A stretch of 64,000 nt of DNA from Deefgea piscis (GTDB lineage: Bacteria > Pseudomonadota > Gammaproteobacteria > Burkholderiales > Chitinibacteraceae): contig NZ_CP054143.1 in NCBI RefSeq assembly GCF_013284055.1, positions 1,364,001 to 1,428,000 on the forward strand, given 5' to 3'. Each line of letters opens with the position of its first letter. Position 1 is the first letter of the stretch. The notes under the pieces were generated by a model. That model worked only from the letters and a program-made list of their open reading frames with translations, did no database searches and had not been told where the DNA came from. This document shows positions 9,010-18,338 of the stretch, piece by piece. The position numbers and the translations under genes were made by a program.

Positions 9010-9960
9010 ATGGCTTACGACAGCCTCATGGTATTTACCGGCAACGCTAACCCTCGCCTTGCTGAACGTGTAGTAAATCATCTAGACATCTCATTGGGGC
9101 GCGCCACCGTTGGCCGTTTTTCTGATGGCGAAGTCACTGTTGAGCTACTAGAAAACGTTCGCGGTCGTGATGTGTTTGTTTTGCAATCAACTTGCGTACC
9201 GACTAACGATAACATCATGGAAATGATGTTGATGGTGGATGCGCTAAAACGTGCTTCAGCAGGTCGGATTACGGCAGCGATTCCGTACTTTGGTTATGCT
9301 CGCCAAGATCGTCGTCCACGCTCTGCGCGGGTACCGATTTCGGCTAAAGTGATTGCCAATATGTTGCAAGTCGCTGGTGTTGATCGCGTATTGACTGTCG
9401 ATGTCCATGCCGACCAAATTCAAGGCTTTTTTGATATCCCTGTGGATAATATTTATTCCACTCCGGTATTGTTGGCCGATATCCGCGCTAAAAATTACGA
9501 AAACCTGATGATTGTATCGCCCGACGTTGGCGGTGTATTGCGCGCTCGTGCAATGGCCAAACAACTTGGTGTTGATATGGCGATTATCGATAAGCGTCGC
9601 CCGAAAGCCAATGTGGCTGAAGTGATGCACATCATCGGTGATGTGAAAGGCCGTGATTGCGTGATTATCGACGACATGATCGATACCGCCAATACGCTGT
9701 GTAAAGCCGCTGAAGCATTGAAAAAATTCGGCGCAAATCGTGTCATGGCATATGCCACGCATGCGGTGTTCTCTGGTGCTGCAGTCGATCGCATCATGCA
9801 ATCTGAATTGGATGAAGTGGTTGTTACTGACACGATTCCAGTGAGCGAATTGGGCCAAGCAAGTGGCCGTGTTCGTGTGGTTTCGATTGCTGGTTTGCTG
9901 GCCGAAACAATGCGCCGTATCAATAACGAAGAATCGGTTTCTAGTTTATTCGTTGATTGA
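9010..9960 (+). CDS. prs: Ribose-phosphate pyrophosphokinase
   Basis: A 316-residue enzyme making PRPP from ribose 5-phosphate and ATP, for nucleotide, histidine and tryptophan synthesis. The sequence has [13 protein letters not shown] at the start, the catalytic-region [17 protein letters not shown] and the PRPP-binding loop [13 protein letters not shown]. Length is normal. TTG at 9004 is in frame. ATG at 9010 with AGGA at 8999-9002 is the better start. The order ispE-tRNA-Gln-prs-rplY-pth is familiar from Neisseriales. A terminator-like hairpin sits directly upstream, leaving no room for a separate promoter after it. Confidence 0.97.
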   Translation: MAYDSLMVFTGNANPRLAERVVNHLDISLGRATVGRFSDGEVTVELLENVRGRDVFVLQSTCVPTNDNIMEMMLMVDALKRASAGRITAAIPYFGYARQDRRPRSARVPISAKVIANMLQVAGVDRVLTVDVHADQIQGFFDIPVDNIYSTPVLLADIRAKNYENLMIVSPDVGGVLRARAMAKQLGVDMAIIDKRRPKANVAEVMHIIGDVKGRDCVIIDDMIDTANTLCKAAEALKKFGANRVMAYATHAVFSGAAVDRIMQSELDEVVVTDTIPVSELGQASGRVRVVSIAGLLAETMRRINNEESVSSLFVD

Positions 9961-9968
9961 TGCACAAC

Positions 9969-9990
9969 CGGGTTTACCTTGGTAAACCCG
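9969..9990 (+). other. Compact inverted repeat after prs
   Basis: Ten-base arms (9969-9978 and 9981-9990) around TT. There is no T-run after it, so it is more likely an mRNA 3'-end stabiliser or processing structure than a terminator. Confidence 0.5.
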
Positions 9991-10019
9991 CAAGAATTCA
10001 GAGGGGTTTTCCCTCGAAT

Positions 10020-10055
10020 CATCAGCTTCTCTGGTCGCGGGGGGCTGATGTTTTT
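10020..10055 (+). terminator. Terminator-like hairpin just before rplY
   Basis: Stem CATCAGC (10020-10026) with GCTGATG (10044-10050), 17-base loop, then TTTTTA. It ends about 20 bases before the rplY start and could act as prs terminator, attenuator or leader structure. Confidence 0.55.
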
Positions 10056-10075
10056 ATCTGTACTGGAGTATGACA

Positions 10076-10654
10076 ATGACTTTTGAATTAAAAGCTACAA
10101 GCCGCGCAAAGCAGGGCACTGGTGCGAGCCGCCGCCTGCGTAAAGCCGGTCAATTGCCAGGTATCGTTTACGGTGGTTCTGCTGAAGCCGTTGCGATCAA
10201 CTTGGATCACAACAGCATGTACTACACGCTGCAAGACGAAAAATTCCACACTGCATTGATCCAATTGTCGATCGATGACGGTGCTGCGGAACAAGTTTTG
10301 GTTCGTGCTGTTCAATACCATCCGTTCAAACAACAAGTTCAACATATCGACTTCCAACGCGTTAGCGCTGAGTCTGTTGTTGAATTGCGCGTTCCATTGC
10401 ACTTCGTTGATGGCGATTCTTGCCTCGGCGTTAAGATGCAAGGCGGCGCGATCAGCAATGTATTGAAAGAAGTTATGGTTCGTTGCGTTGCTTCGAAACT
10501 GCCAGAATTCATTACTGTTGACCAATCTAAATTGGCGGTTGGTAACTTGTCAGTTCACTTGTCTGACATCGCATTGCCAGAAGGCGTTCAATTAGTATCG
10601 TTACTTCGCGGTGCTGATTTGGCCGTTTCTATGTTGAACGGCGCTAAAGGTTAA
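10076..10654 (+). CDS. rplY: 50S ribosomal protein L25, long Ctc form
   Basis: A 192-residue 5S rRNA-binding ribosomal protein. The N-terminal L25 domain has the conserved start FELKATSRAKQGTGASRRLR and GIVYGGS. The C-terminal half is the TL5/Ctc domain absent from the short enterobacterial form. ATG at 10070 is in frame, but GGAG at 10065-10068 would be only one base away. ATG at 10076 gives a 7-base spacing. It lies between prs and pth as in many proteobacteria, and is closed by its own terminator. Confidence 0.93.
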   Translation: MTFELKATSRAKQGTGASRRLRKAGQLPGIVYGGSAEAVAINLDHNSMYYTLQDEKFHTALIQLSIDDGAAEQVLVRAVQYHPFKQQVQHIDFQRVSAESVVELRVPLHFVDGDSCLGVKMQGGAISNVLKEVMVRCVASKLPEFITVDQSKLAVGNLSVHLSDIALPEGVQLVSLLRGADLAVSMLNGAKG

Positions 10655-10674
10655 TTTAACCTTCGCAGTTCATC

Positions 10675-10701
10675 AAACCCGCTGATTCAGCGGGTTTTTT
10701 T
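10675..10701 (+). terminator. Rho-independent terminator after rplY
   Basis: Ten-base stem AAACCCGCTG / CAGCGGGTTT with loop ATT and a run of seven T. Confidence 0.9.
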
Positions 10702-10776
10702 ATGTCTACTCAAGATTGATATGTGCGATGTAGTGAGTCTGGTGGTGATTGTGTACTCGAGACTGAGGAAAATAAG

Positions 10777-11391
10777 ATGGCGATTAAGTTAATCGTAGGT
10801 TTGGGTAATCCAGGTGGTGAATACGCCGCAACGCGGCATAATGCCGGCTTTTGGCTGCTGGATCATTTGGCACGTGATGGACAGATTTTTTTACGCCATG
10901 ACAGTAAATTTCATGGCTTATGCGGCAAAGTTAAAATTGCTAACCACGATGTTTGGTTATTGCAGCCGCAAACTTTTATGAATCGCAGCGGTTTGGCGGT
11001 AGTGGCATTGGCGCAGTTTTATAAAATCATGCCTGATGAAATTCTAGTCGTCCACGATGAACTCGACATCGCGCCTGGCGTAGTGAAGCTTAAAAAAGGC
11101 GGTGGTAATGGCGGGCATAATGGCTTAAAAGACATTCAGTCGCATTTATCGACTGCTGATTTTTGGCGTTTGCGCTTAGGGATCGGTCACCCGGGTAATA
11201 AAAATGAAGTGGCCAATTTTGTGCTCAAGCCACCACGGCGTGAAGAGCAAGACTTGATCGATGATGCCATCAATAAATCTTTGCTGGTGATCCCTAAGAT
11301 TGTGATTGGCGAAACCGGCGCTGCAATGAGCATTTTGCATACTGACGATTCAAAAAAACGTGAACATAAACCTGATCCGAAAAAAGACTAG
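10777..11391 (+). CDS. pth: Peptidyl-tRNA hydrolase
   Basis: A 204-residue enzyme that frees tRNA from dropped-off peptidyl-tRNA. [20 protein letters not shown] carries the conserved asparagine and catalytic histidine. FMNRSG, VHDELD and [13 protein letters not shown] are further family blocks. ATG at 10777 has GAGGAA at 10765-10770 six bases upstream; the longer reading frame from 10723 is not needed. A 49-bp palindromic element begins inside the stop codon. Confidence 0.95.
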   Translation: MAIKLIVGLGNPGGEYAATRHNAGFWLLDHLARDGQIFLRHDSKFHGLCGKVKIANHDVWLLQPQTFMNRSGLAVVALAQFYKIMPDEILVVHDELDIAPGVVKLKKGGGNGGHNGLKDIQSHLSTADFWRLRLGIGHPGNKNEVANFVLKPPRREEQDLIDDAINKSLLVIPKIVIGETGAAMSILHTDDSKKREHKPDPKKD

Positions 11392-11438
11392 GTATTTGAT
11401 TTTGAATCATGTAAGTAGTGCCTCTTAGCTATATACCC
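11390..11438. repeat. 49-bp palindromic element, copy 3
   Basis: AGGTAT to ATACCC, exactly 49 bp. Its first two bases are the last two of the pth stop codon. Inner pairing is weaker than in most copies. Confidence 0.6.
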
Positions 11439-11451
11439 ATGGATGATTTGT

Positions 11452-12528
11452 ATGACAGCAAGCGTGATCCCCGTTAATTTAATTACTGGCTTTTTAGGGG
11501 TTGGTAAAACCACGGCATTGATGAATTTGTTGGCACAAAAGCCGGCTGATGAATATTGGGCGATTGTCGTCAATGAGTTTGGTGAGGTGGGGATTGATGG
11601 CGCGACATTGTCGAGCGCTGGTGATGGCTTGCAAGTCGCAGAAGTGCCTGGGGGCTGTATTTGCTGTACTACCAGCCCGATGCTGCGGGTGACTTTGGGT
11701 AAGCTGGCGCGGGGTATCCGTCCAGATCGCTTATTGATTGAGCCCTCTGGCTTGGGACATCCAGCGGGTATTATTGATTTACTGCGTGATCCAATGCTAG
11801 CCAGCGCCTTTGAAGTACGAGCAGTGGTCAGCTTGCTAGATCCACGGCAAATGGAAGATTCGCGCTATTACTCGCATGAAACTTGGCGTGATCAGCTGCA
11901 ATTGGCCGATGTCTTGGTCATTAATAAGTGCGATGTGGCCGATGAAGAGCAAATTTTACGGGCCGAAGCGATGGGGGCGGCTTTTTTTCCACCTAAATTG
12001 GCCATTACCCGGGCAATTAATGGGCAATTTGCTTTAAGTTTGCTCGATTTAGAGCTGCATCCTGAGCGTTGGCCTGCACTTAACCACAGTGCTAATGTGC
12101 AATTGGGCGCGTATTCTCCGAGCCGACAAGTGCATTCTTCACTCGCTAGCAAATCGAGCGATGTCGCTGCCGAAGTGAGCAGCTGGCCTATTTGTAAAAT
12201 GCAGTCGAGTTTAGGTTCGCATAGCTGTGGCTGGATTTTTCCACCTGAAGTGGTGTTTAGTAGTAGCCAGGTCGCCGATTTATTGACGGTTTTGTCGCAA
12301 AATAGCGATTTAAACCTGCAGGGACTGACTCGCGCTAAAGGGATTTTTCATACTGAGCGTGATTGGTATCGCTTTGACTGGGTCGACAGCATGACCAGCG
12401 CTGCGCCAGCAGCCTATCGGCGAGACAGTCGTTTTGAGGTGATTGTGCAAAGTGATCAAGCTCCCGACTGGCAACCGTTGCAGCGGGCTTTACTGGCGAC
12501 GCTGATTAGCTCGCCATCACCGCTTTAA
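11452..12528 (+). CDS. CobW/COG0523-family GTPase, probable metallochaperone
   Basis: A 358-residue G3E GTPase. The Walker A is GFLGVGKTTAL near residue 13. The metal-binding motif GGCICC follows near residue 72, NKCD is the base-recognition motif, and a CobW C-terminal domain comes last. The family delivers zinc or cobalt to client proteins or acts in metal stress; the specific metal cannot be deduced. ATG at 11443 is in frame; I chose 11452 because GGAT lies 7 bases upstream. No cobalamin gene is adjacent and the cob genes are 17 kb away. It is convergent with, and overlaps by 23 bases, the next gene. Confidence 0.85.
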   Translation: MTASVIPVNLITGFLGVGKTTALMNLLAQKPADEYWAIVVNEFGEVGIDGATLSSAGDGLQVAEVPGGCICCTTSPMLRVTLGKLARGIRPDRLLIEPSGLGHPAGIIDLLRDPMLASAFEVRAVVSLLDPRQMEDSRYYSHETWRDQLQLADVLVINKCDVADEEQILRAEAMGAAFFPPKLAITRAINGQFALSLLDLELHPERWPALNHSANVQLGAYSPSRQVHSSLASKSSDVAAEVSSWPICKMQSSLGSHSCGWIFPPEVVFSSSQVADLLTVLSQNSDLNLQGLTRAKGIFHTERDWYRFDWVDSMTSAAPAAYRRDSRFEVIVQSDQAPDWQPLQRALLATLISSPSPL

Positions 12529-13048
12529 CTTGATACAAATAGGCGTCGGCCATATCGCTGTGGCCGGCCTCTTTGAGCGCTTTTTGCCAGCGGTCAATAC
12601 AGAACTGCAGCTCGTCATAGCTGGTCATGGCATCAAATACATCACTCAACATAAATTCGAGCTTATTCGATAAATAAGCTTGGTCGGTCATATGAATGAT
12701 ACGGCGGATTTTTTGGCGAGAATTGGCGCTAGGTAACACGCGCTGAGTTTGTGCTGGTGCTGGTGCTGCCGCTGCCGCTGCAATCGGTTTGACTGCGATG
12801 GGTGGCGGCAGTGGTGCTGCGCTACTGGCATGGCCGGTCTGCTCAACAATCAATTGTAAATCCATTAATTGCTGTAATTGTTTATTTAACTCATTGATAT
12901 CGGGCTGTAGTGCGAGTAATTCTGCTACGCATTTTTGGCCGTCAATCATAATTAATAGTTGTCGCAAGCGAATTGGAAAACCCGCGCTGCGAGTTTTGAC
13001 TTCGCCTAAGCCAGCGTCTGTTTTGCTGAAAATCGAATGGTGATTCAT
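12506..13048 (-). CDS. Conserved hypothetical protein, paralogue of the 13325-13609 product
   Basis: A 180-residue soluble protein with no recognised catalytic motif. Residues 1-70 (KTDAGLGEVKTRSAGFPIRL, then RQLLIMIDGQKCVAELL) closely match the protein encoded at 13325-13609 and read as a small helical or winged-helix-like domain. An Ala/Pro-rich linker follows (residues 85-110). Then comes a helical C-terminal domain (LEFMLSDVFDAMTSYDELQF). I recall similar proteins in other betaproteobacteria but know no function. Its 3' end overlaps the convergent CobW gene. Confidence 0.7.
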   Translation of the reverse strand: MNHHSIFSKTDAGLGEVKTRSAGFPIRLRQLLIMIDGQKCVAELLALQPDINELNKQLQQLMDLQLIVEQTGHASSAAPLPPPIAVKPIAAAAAAPAPAQTQRVLPSANSRQKIRRIIHMTDQAYLSNKLEFMLSDVFDAMTSYDELQFCIDRWQKALKEAGHSDMADAYLYQVKAVMAS

Positions 13049-13324
13049 TACTACCCCTGCATGCCTTTTCGCTAGCTTACATATAATTAGTTCCTAATGG
13101 TATCGGGGATACGCCTTGTTGATTGTAAAGATATATTGCAGGTTGCCGCAGTTGGTATCGTTGTAAGTGCTTGATTTTGGTGGCTGACGGCTTGAATTGG
13201 CTCAATTACACGGCATTGAGCGGCATTTTTTTTACGTGATTTTTTATCATTTGTAACGAAATCCAAATCGGTTTTGCTTGAATTTGCGCGGAATAAGTGT
13301 TGTAAAATGACAACTTTCAATTGG

Positions 13325-13609
13325 CTAAGTATCTTGCTGTAAGATACCTTCGTTGGCTTGTAAAGATTTTGCGGTAGAGGTGCTGGTTTTTGCCGGATGG
13401 GCTGTTGAGAGTGTAATCATCCCTGCCATTTGTAGTTTTTCTAACCGGAGTAGTAAATCGGCCAATGGCATGAGCTGGGTGAGTGCCGCAACGCTAATCT
13501 TGCCATCAATTAAAATCAGCAGTTGCCGCTCTTTAAAATTGAGCTGCTGGCTGCGCGTGCTGATTTCGCTAATCCCAGCGGCGGTTTTTTCGTAATAAGT
13601 GCTTTCCAT
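13325..13609 (-). CDS. Small conserved hypothetical protein
   Basis: A 94-residue protein. Residues 5-60 (YEKTAAGISEISTRSQQLNF, then KERQLLILIDGKISVAALTQ) align with the first domain of the larger protein at 12506-13048, indicating duplication. It has no C-terminal domain, only a short Ser/Thr-rich tail. No function is known. Both genes read in the same direction, separated by about 276 bases in which I see no credible gene. Confidence 0.6.
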   Translation of the reverse strand: MESTYYEKTAAGISEISTRSQQLNFKERQLLILIDGKISVAALTQLMPLADLLLRLEKLQMAGMITLSTAHPAKTSTSTAKSLQANEGILQQDT

Positions 13610-13666
13610 GATGACCTCGCAGATGTTTCTTCATTCAAGACCTTGTCATGGTTGCAGTGCAATAAA

Positions 13667-13695
13667 AAAAGCCGCTCAAAGGATGAGCGGCTTTT
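13667..13695 (-). terminator. Rho-independent terminator after ccsB
   Basis: Eleven-base stem (13667-13677 with 13685-13695), 7-base loop, and a T-run when read on the minus strand. It ends the resB-ccsB transcript. Confidence 0.85.
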
Positions 13696-13708
13696 TGATG
13701 ATCTAAAT

Positions 13709-14836
13709 TTAGAGCCCACCGTAGGAGTGCAGCCCAGCCAAAAACATATTCACGCCGATAAAGGCAAAGGTCGTGACAAACAGACCAATAATTGCCCACC
13801 ACGCCAAAATATCACCACGCCAGCCTTTGATTAATCGAACGTGTAACCATGCGGCATAATTAAGCCAAACGATCAGCGCCCAAGTTTCCTTCGGGTCCCA
13901 GCTCCAATAGCCACCCCAAGCATCAGCGGCCCACATTGCGCCAAGTACGGTTGCAATGGTAAAAAACAAAAATCCAATGGCAATCGCCTTGTACATCACT
14001 TCGCCGAGCGTGTCGTAACTTGGCAGCTTGTTAGTGAGGATGCCGCGAGCCGACAGCAATTGCGCGATACCTAGCATTGAAGCAATCGCAAAACTGCCAT
14101 AGCCGACAAAGTTGGCAGGGACGTGGATTTTCATCCACCACGATTGCAGCGCAGGAATCAGCGGTTGAATTTCATGCGCTTGACGATCTAATGAGTACCA
14201 AATAATAAAACCAACTGCCGCAGAAATGATCAAGAGCACAAACGCGCCCATGGTTTTGGCGGCAAATTGTGCTTCGTAATACAGATACATCAAAGCCGTC
14301 ATCAAACAAAATAGGATGAAAACTTCATATAAATTGGAGACTGGAATATGCCCGACATCGGCACCGATTAAATAGCTTTCATACCAGCGAACCAGTTTTG
14401 AAATCATGGCTGCGCCAGCAGCAGCCCATGTTAAACCCGAGGCAATACTGAGTGCGGTGGCCGATTGGCGTAATAAACCAACCCAATACAGGATGGTGGC
14501 CAGGAAAAACAGCACGCACATCCACATCACCGCCGATTGACTCGAGAGGAGATACTTCAGCCAAAACTCGGTTTGCCCACGGCTTAAGTCGCCGGCATAG
14601 AGCTCAATAGCACCGAGCGCAATGATGCCGCAAACGGGAAAGAACACCCGCATCGCCGGCCAAAACCAGCCAAACCAGCAAAGACCGGCGACGGAACCAA
14701 TTAAAATGCCCTGCTCATAATAGTCGAGAAAACTGTGGTATTTCTGCCACGAAACTAAGGCTGTGACCACGATAAACAGCGTAAACAGCACATCAGCAGT
14801 ATTAAAACGTCGATTTTTCAAACTTAGCGAATTCAT
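13709..14836 (-). CDS. ccsB: Cytochrome c biogenesis protein CcsB/ResC (haem handling)
   Basis: A 375-residue multi-pass membrane protein of the System II cytochrome c maturation complex. It carries the tryptophan-rich WWD motif WGGYWSWDPKETWALIVW near the C-terminus, which presents haem at the periplasmic face for attachment to apocytochromes. About eight hydrophobic segments are visible. A longer reading frame from 14905 would overlap resB by 59 bases. ATG at 14836 leaves a 10-base gap and is preferred. The adjacent ResB partner and cytochrome c4 gene support the role. Confidence 0.92.
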   Translation of the reverse strand: MNSLSLKNRRFNTADVLFTLFIVVTALVSWQKYHSFLDYYEQGILIGSVAGLCWFGWFWPAMRVFFPVCGIIALGAIELYAGDLSRGQTEFWLKYLLSSQSAVMWMCVLFFLATILYWVGLLRQSATALSIASGLTWAAAGAAMISKLVRWYESYLIGADVGHIPVSNLYEVFILFCLMTALMYLYYEAQFAAKTMGAFVLLIISAAVGFIIWYSLDRQAHEIQPLIPALQSWWMKIHVPANFVGYGSFAIASMLGIAQLLSARGILTNKLPSYDTLGEVMYKAIAIGFLFFTIATVLGAMWAADAWGGYWSWDPKETWALIVWLNYAAWLHVRLIKGWRGDILAWWAIIGLFVTTFAFIGVNMFLAGLHSYGGL

Positions 14837-14846
14837 ACAAAGGCTC

Positions 14847-16880
14847 TCAAAGTGGGGCTTGTTGCTGGTTTGGTGCAAGGTGCTCGATATGGGCGGCAAA
14901 CTCACGATCTAAATCGTCGGTTTTGCGATTGCTACTCATGGCGATCAAAGTTGAATGCGGACTAATTCTGATCCATAGACGATTTTCTCGAATATAAAAC
15001 ATGCAGAAAATACCGATGATTAACAACAAAGAGCCTAAATAGACTACGTTTTTACCGGGCGAGCGGGTGAGTTGAAAACCACTCGATTTCACCTCGTTAA
15101 AGCCAGTTAGCTGCAAAACAGCCGGTGAGCCGTAATCAAACAAACTGCTGGTGGCCACCAAACTATCCATCAAGAATCGATATTGCGTGTTATCGGTCGG
15201 CGTCACTGGCTGGCCAGCTTGCATTTGGGCTAGCTCCATCGCATCGATGGCGGCACTTTGCAGTACTTTAAGGTAGGTTTGCGCGACCACTTGCCGCTCA
15301 GCTTGCGGTACTTTCTGCTCTAAAAAGCGCTCAATCGCTGGGAAGCCACCTTGGCTAAATTGAAATAACACGCCCTCAGTAATCTCAGCAAACTGCGCCT
15401 CACCATCGGCAGAAACACCGCCAGCTTTTAAGGCTTTAGCCGCTGTTCTTTTTGCAATTTCGGCATGCAAATTAGCATTTAAAATCGTTGATCTAAAACG
15501 CATAAATGCATCAAGCTGCATATCTTGATCTAGTGGTATGCGTGTGAATGCAAATGGTGATGCAACTTCGCGGCGCATACCGGTAATGAAATAGCTGCTG
15601 TCATTTTCTACAAATGGCTGCATATAGTTCTGATATTCAACCGCTTGCCCACGATCGTCGCGGACTTTAAATTGAATTGTTGGCCCTAAATTACGCACGT
15701 TTCGATCGCCATGCACCGATTGCGCCGTCGCTAACGCCGTTTGTAGTGGCGAAACGGCAACGGCAGATGTACTGGCCGTCATCGCGGTTTTATCTAGAGT
15801 TTCAATATTAAAGGGACGTAGATCGCCAATTTCCAGTCGGTATTTGGCTTGACCAGCAGCGATCGCGAGTTCGGTTTGCGATTTTGCCGCCAATTTCGAT
15901 TTGGTATTGCTTAATAAATCCCATTGCACAAACTCAAGACCGGAACCGCCATCGCCAAAACTAGCTTGATAAATGGCAACGCCATCTACAATCAAAGGAT
16001 GATTGACTTTAATTGTGCCACTTTGGATGACCTTTCCTTGCATATCCAGCACATCAATATCACTGGCAAATAGCTTAGGCATACCAGTTGAATAATGCTC
16101 AATATGAAATTTATTCAGTTTTAAAATAAATGGTAGTTCTTGAACAAAATAGCCATTGCCGGAGTTGAGAAAAACTACGCTGGCAGAGCTACCCTCACTT
16201 AAATTGACATTGCCACGAAACGATAAATTATTTGATGCAAGGCGAGACATTGCCGGAATTTGGCTTTGTGGCACATTGCGTGTTTCTGCCGTTTTAATAT
16301 CCAGCATTTCCATGACTTTTAATGGCAAATTACCGTCCATTAATCCGCCAATACAAATAACCACAATTGCCGCATGGGTAAATAAATAACCCAAGCGCTG
16401 CCAACTGCCTTTTTTCGCCGCAATTAATGTGGCATCACCATCGGCTCGCAAGCGATAGCGATAGCCATATTCAGTGAGGTGCTGAGTAACTGCTGGTTGT
16501 TCGAGTGGCTGATTGATTTCATGATGATGCGACATTAAGCGCAAAGAATTGGCGCTAGCCTTGACGCGATAGCTGCGTATTTCACGAATGACGCCAGGAA
16601 AATGCCGCCAAATACACAAACAGGTCGAGCAAACCAAAAATGCCAAAATCAGCAAAAACCAGATCGAATGATAAACATCGAATAAGCCTAGTGGTTCAAA
16701 AATGCTAAACCAAAATTCACCAAACTCAACACGATAATTAACATAAGGCTCATTTTGCTTGAGCACGGTACCAATAATTGAGGCAATCGCAAGTAGCGTT
16801 AATAAACTAATTGCAAAACGCATCGATGATAATAAATCAAAGAGGGCGCGACGGAAGGAATGTGTATTTGAGGTCATCAT
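14847..16880 (-). CDS. resB: Cytochrome c biogenesis protein ResB
   Basis: A 677-residue ResB-family protein, partner of CcsB in System II cytochrome c maturation. The N-terminus has SSMRFAISLLTLLAIASIIG followed by LKQNEPYVNY, the usual ResB opening, then more membrane spans. A large periplasmic domain and a final span (VVYLGSLLLIIGIFCMFYIR) complete it. TTG at 16922 is in frame but would place a terminator-like hairpin inside the gene. ATG at 16880 or 16877 fits better, though neither has a clear ribosome site. It lies between cytochrome c4 and ccsB and reads with both. Confidence 0.9.
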   Translation of the reverse strand: MMTSNTHSFRRALFDLLSSMRFAISLLTLLAIASIIGTVLKQNEPYVNYRVEFGEFWFSIFEPLGLFDVYHSIWFLLILAFLVCSTCLCIWRHFPGVIREIRSYRVKASANSLRLMSHHHEINQPLEQPAVTQHLTEYGYRYRLRADGDATLIAAKKGSWQRLGYLFTHAAIVVICIGGLMDGNLPLKVMEMLDIKTAETRNVPQSQIPAMSRLASNNLSFRGNVNLSEGSSASVVFLNSGNGYFVQELPFILKLNKFHIEHYSTGMPKLFASDIDVLDMQGKVIQSGTIKVNHPLIVDGVAIYQASFGDGGSGLEFVQWDLLSNTKSKLAAKSQTELAIAAGQAKYRLEIGDLRPFNIETLDKTAMTASTSAVAVSPLQTALATAQSVHGDRNVRNLGPTIQFKVRDDRGQAVEYQNYMQPFVENDSSYFITGMRREVASPFAFTRIPLDQDMQLDAFMRFRSTILNANLHAEIAKRTAAKALKAGGVSADGEAQFAEITEGVLFQFSQGGFPAIERFLEQKVPQAERQVVAQTYLKVLQSAAIDAMELAQMQAGQPVTPTDNTQYRFLMDSLVATSSLFDYGSPAVLQLTGFNEVKSSGFQLTRSPGKNVVYLGSLLLIIGIFCMFYIRENRLWIRISPHSTLIAMSSNRKTDDLDREFAAHIEHLAPNQQQAPL

Positions 16881-16889
16881 AAAATCAAA

Positions 16890-16911
16890 AAAGGGGCGAA
16901 TCGCCCCCTTT
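16890..16911 (-). terminator. Terminator/attenuator between cytochrome c4 and resB
   Basis: Read on the minus strand: stem GGGGCG / CGCCCC with 3-base loop followed by six T. It lies immediately upstream of the resB start, so resB expression may depend on read-through. Confidence 0.7.
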
Positions 16912-16946
16912 AGTACGCGCAAATCGAAATGAGTTCCGATTAACGC

Positions 16947-17561
16947 TTAGTGAATCGATTGTATATATTCAGCAACAGCTTTGATTTCAGCATCGGAGAG
17001 TTTGCCCGCGATTTCCATCATTGGCACATTATTACTACGCTGACCATCACGGAAGGCTTTAAGTTGGGCTGCTGTATATGCAGCATGCTGGCTGCTTACA
17101 AGTGGGTACTGTACTGGAATCCCCGCACCTGAAGGTCCGTGGCAAGCCATACAGGCAGGAACATTCTTCGCTGCAATGCCACCGCGATAAATTTTTTGCC
17201 CGGCATCCACTAAGGCTTTGTCTGACGCGCCAATTGCTTTCGGCGTTTGCTTGCTATAGTAAGCAGCAACATTGGCCATATCAGCTTCAGTTAACGGGGT
17301 CGCCATGCCTAGCATAATGGCATTTTTACGCTTTTGACTTTTAAATTCTTGCAACTGTTTAATGATATATTCTGGGTGTTGTCCAGCTAAGCTTGGATTT
17401 GCGCTAGCTACGCTATTTCCATCTACGCCGTGACAGGCCGCGCAGACTTGGTCAACGATGACTTTGCCTTTGCTTGGATCGCCCTTAACAATCGCCGACA
17501 TAGCGGCGGGTGATAACATCAAAAGTGCTGCAATGCTCACTGCAACAGACATGCTGCGCAT
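16947..17561 (-). CDS. Dihaem cytochrome c4
   Basis: A 204-residue periplasmic electron carrier with signal peptide (residues 1-23, ending AAMSA). It has two haem c sites: CAACH at residues 40-44 and CMACH at 137-141. Methionines that may be the distal ligands lie in each half. Cytochrome c4 passes electrons from the bc1 complex to terminal oxidases. The gene sits directly upstream of resB-ccsB, the machinery that attaches its haems. The call is firm. Confidence 0.93.
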   Translation of the reverse strand: MRSMSVAVSIAALLMLSPAAMSAIVKGDPSKGKVIVDQVCAACHGVDGNSVASANPSLAGQHPEYIIKQLQEFKSQKRKNAIMLGMATPLTEADMANVAAYYSKQTPKAIGASDKALVDAGQKIYRGGIAAKNVPACMACHGPSGAGIPVQYPLVSSQHAAYTAAQLKAFRDGQRSNNVPMMEIAGKLSDAEIKAVAEYIQSIH

Positions 17562-17669
17562 AAATCCGCTCCCGTGTTGGAGTACGTCAGTCTAAGGTGC
17601 CGACGATAATCGTTCAAATACTGGTATTCTATAGCAAGACTCCGATACAAACCACAATGGCACCCACAG

Positions 17670-18308
17670 ATGTCCCTATTTCAAGGCTTGCAGTTCCTAA
17701 CTACTGTAAATGATTTAAAAACTTTACCTCATGAAGGGGTAGAAGTTGCTTTCGCTGGTCGTTCAAATGCGGGTAAATCTAGCGCAATTAATACGCTCGC
17801 GAATATTACTCGTCTAGCTTATGTGTCGAAAACGCCCGGGCGTACTCAGCATATTAATTATTTTGATTTTGGTAACGAACGACGTTTAGTCGATTTGCCA
17901 GGATATGGTTATGCTGAAGTTCCTGAGCGGATTCGTAAACATTGGCAAGGTTTATTGGCGCAATATTTATCACACCGTGATAATTTAATTGGCTTAGTGC
18001 TAATTATGGATAGCCGTCGACCACTTACTGATTTAGATCGCAATATGCTCAGTTGGTTTCGCCCTACAGGAAAACCGATCCATTGCATTCTGACCAAATC
18101 AGATAAATTAAATAACCAAGAAAAAGCATTAGTGTTGCGTAAAGTGAAAGCTGAATTTGCTGATGACGCAATGATTACTGTACAGCTATTTTCTAGCCTG
18201 AAAAAACAAGGTGTGGATGAGGTTGAGCAGGTGGTTGGTAGTTGGTTTACTGCTGCATTAGAGCTAAGAAACGAGCTTGATCCGACCAGTGGTGAAGCAA
18301 ATTCTTGA
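17670..18308 (+). CDS. engB: Ribosome biogenesis GTP-binding protein EngB (YihA/YsxC)
   Basis: A 212-residue GTPase needed for assembly of the large ribosomal subunit. The G1 motif GRSNAGKSS is at residues 30-38, G3 is [11 protein letters not shown] near 76 and G4 is TKSDK near 148. Length is typical. It reads away from cytochrome c4. Its stop codon overlaps the -35 element of a predicted small RNA promoter. Confidence 0.95.
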   Translation: MSLFQGLQFLTTVNDLKTLPHEGVEVAFAGRSNAGKSSAINTLANITRLAYVSKTPGRTQHINYFDFGNERRLVDLPGYGYAEVPERIRKHWQGLLAQYLSHRDNLIGLVLIMDSRRPLTDLDRNMLSWFRPTGKPIHCILTKSDKLNNQEKALVLRKVKAEFADDAMITVQLFSSLKKQGVDEVEQVVGSWFTAALELRNELDPTSGEANS

Positions 18309-18332
18309 TATTTGCGATTGAGAAGCTATCTT
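18305..18332 (+). promoter_or_regulatory. Predicted sigma-70 promoter for the candidate sRNA
   Basis: TTGATA at 18305-18310, 16-base spacer, TATCTT at 18327-18332. The -35 matches consensus at 5 of 6 positions and the -10 at 4 of 6. Transcription would start near 18339, where the first stem-loop begins. Confidence 0.45.
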
Positions 18333-18338
18333 AGTTAC

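Noticed and set aside
13087-13320. Reading frame of 77 codons on the minus strand between the two paralogues
   Set aside because: No ribosome site and a composition unlike a folded protein.
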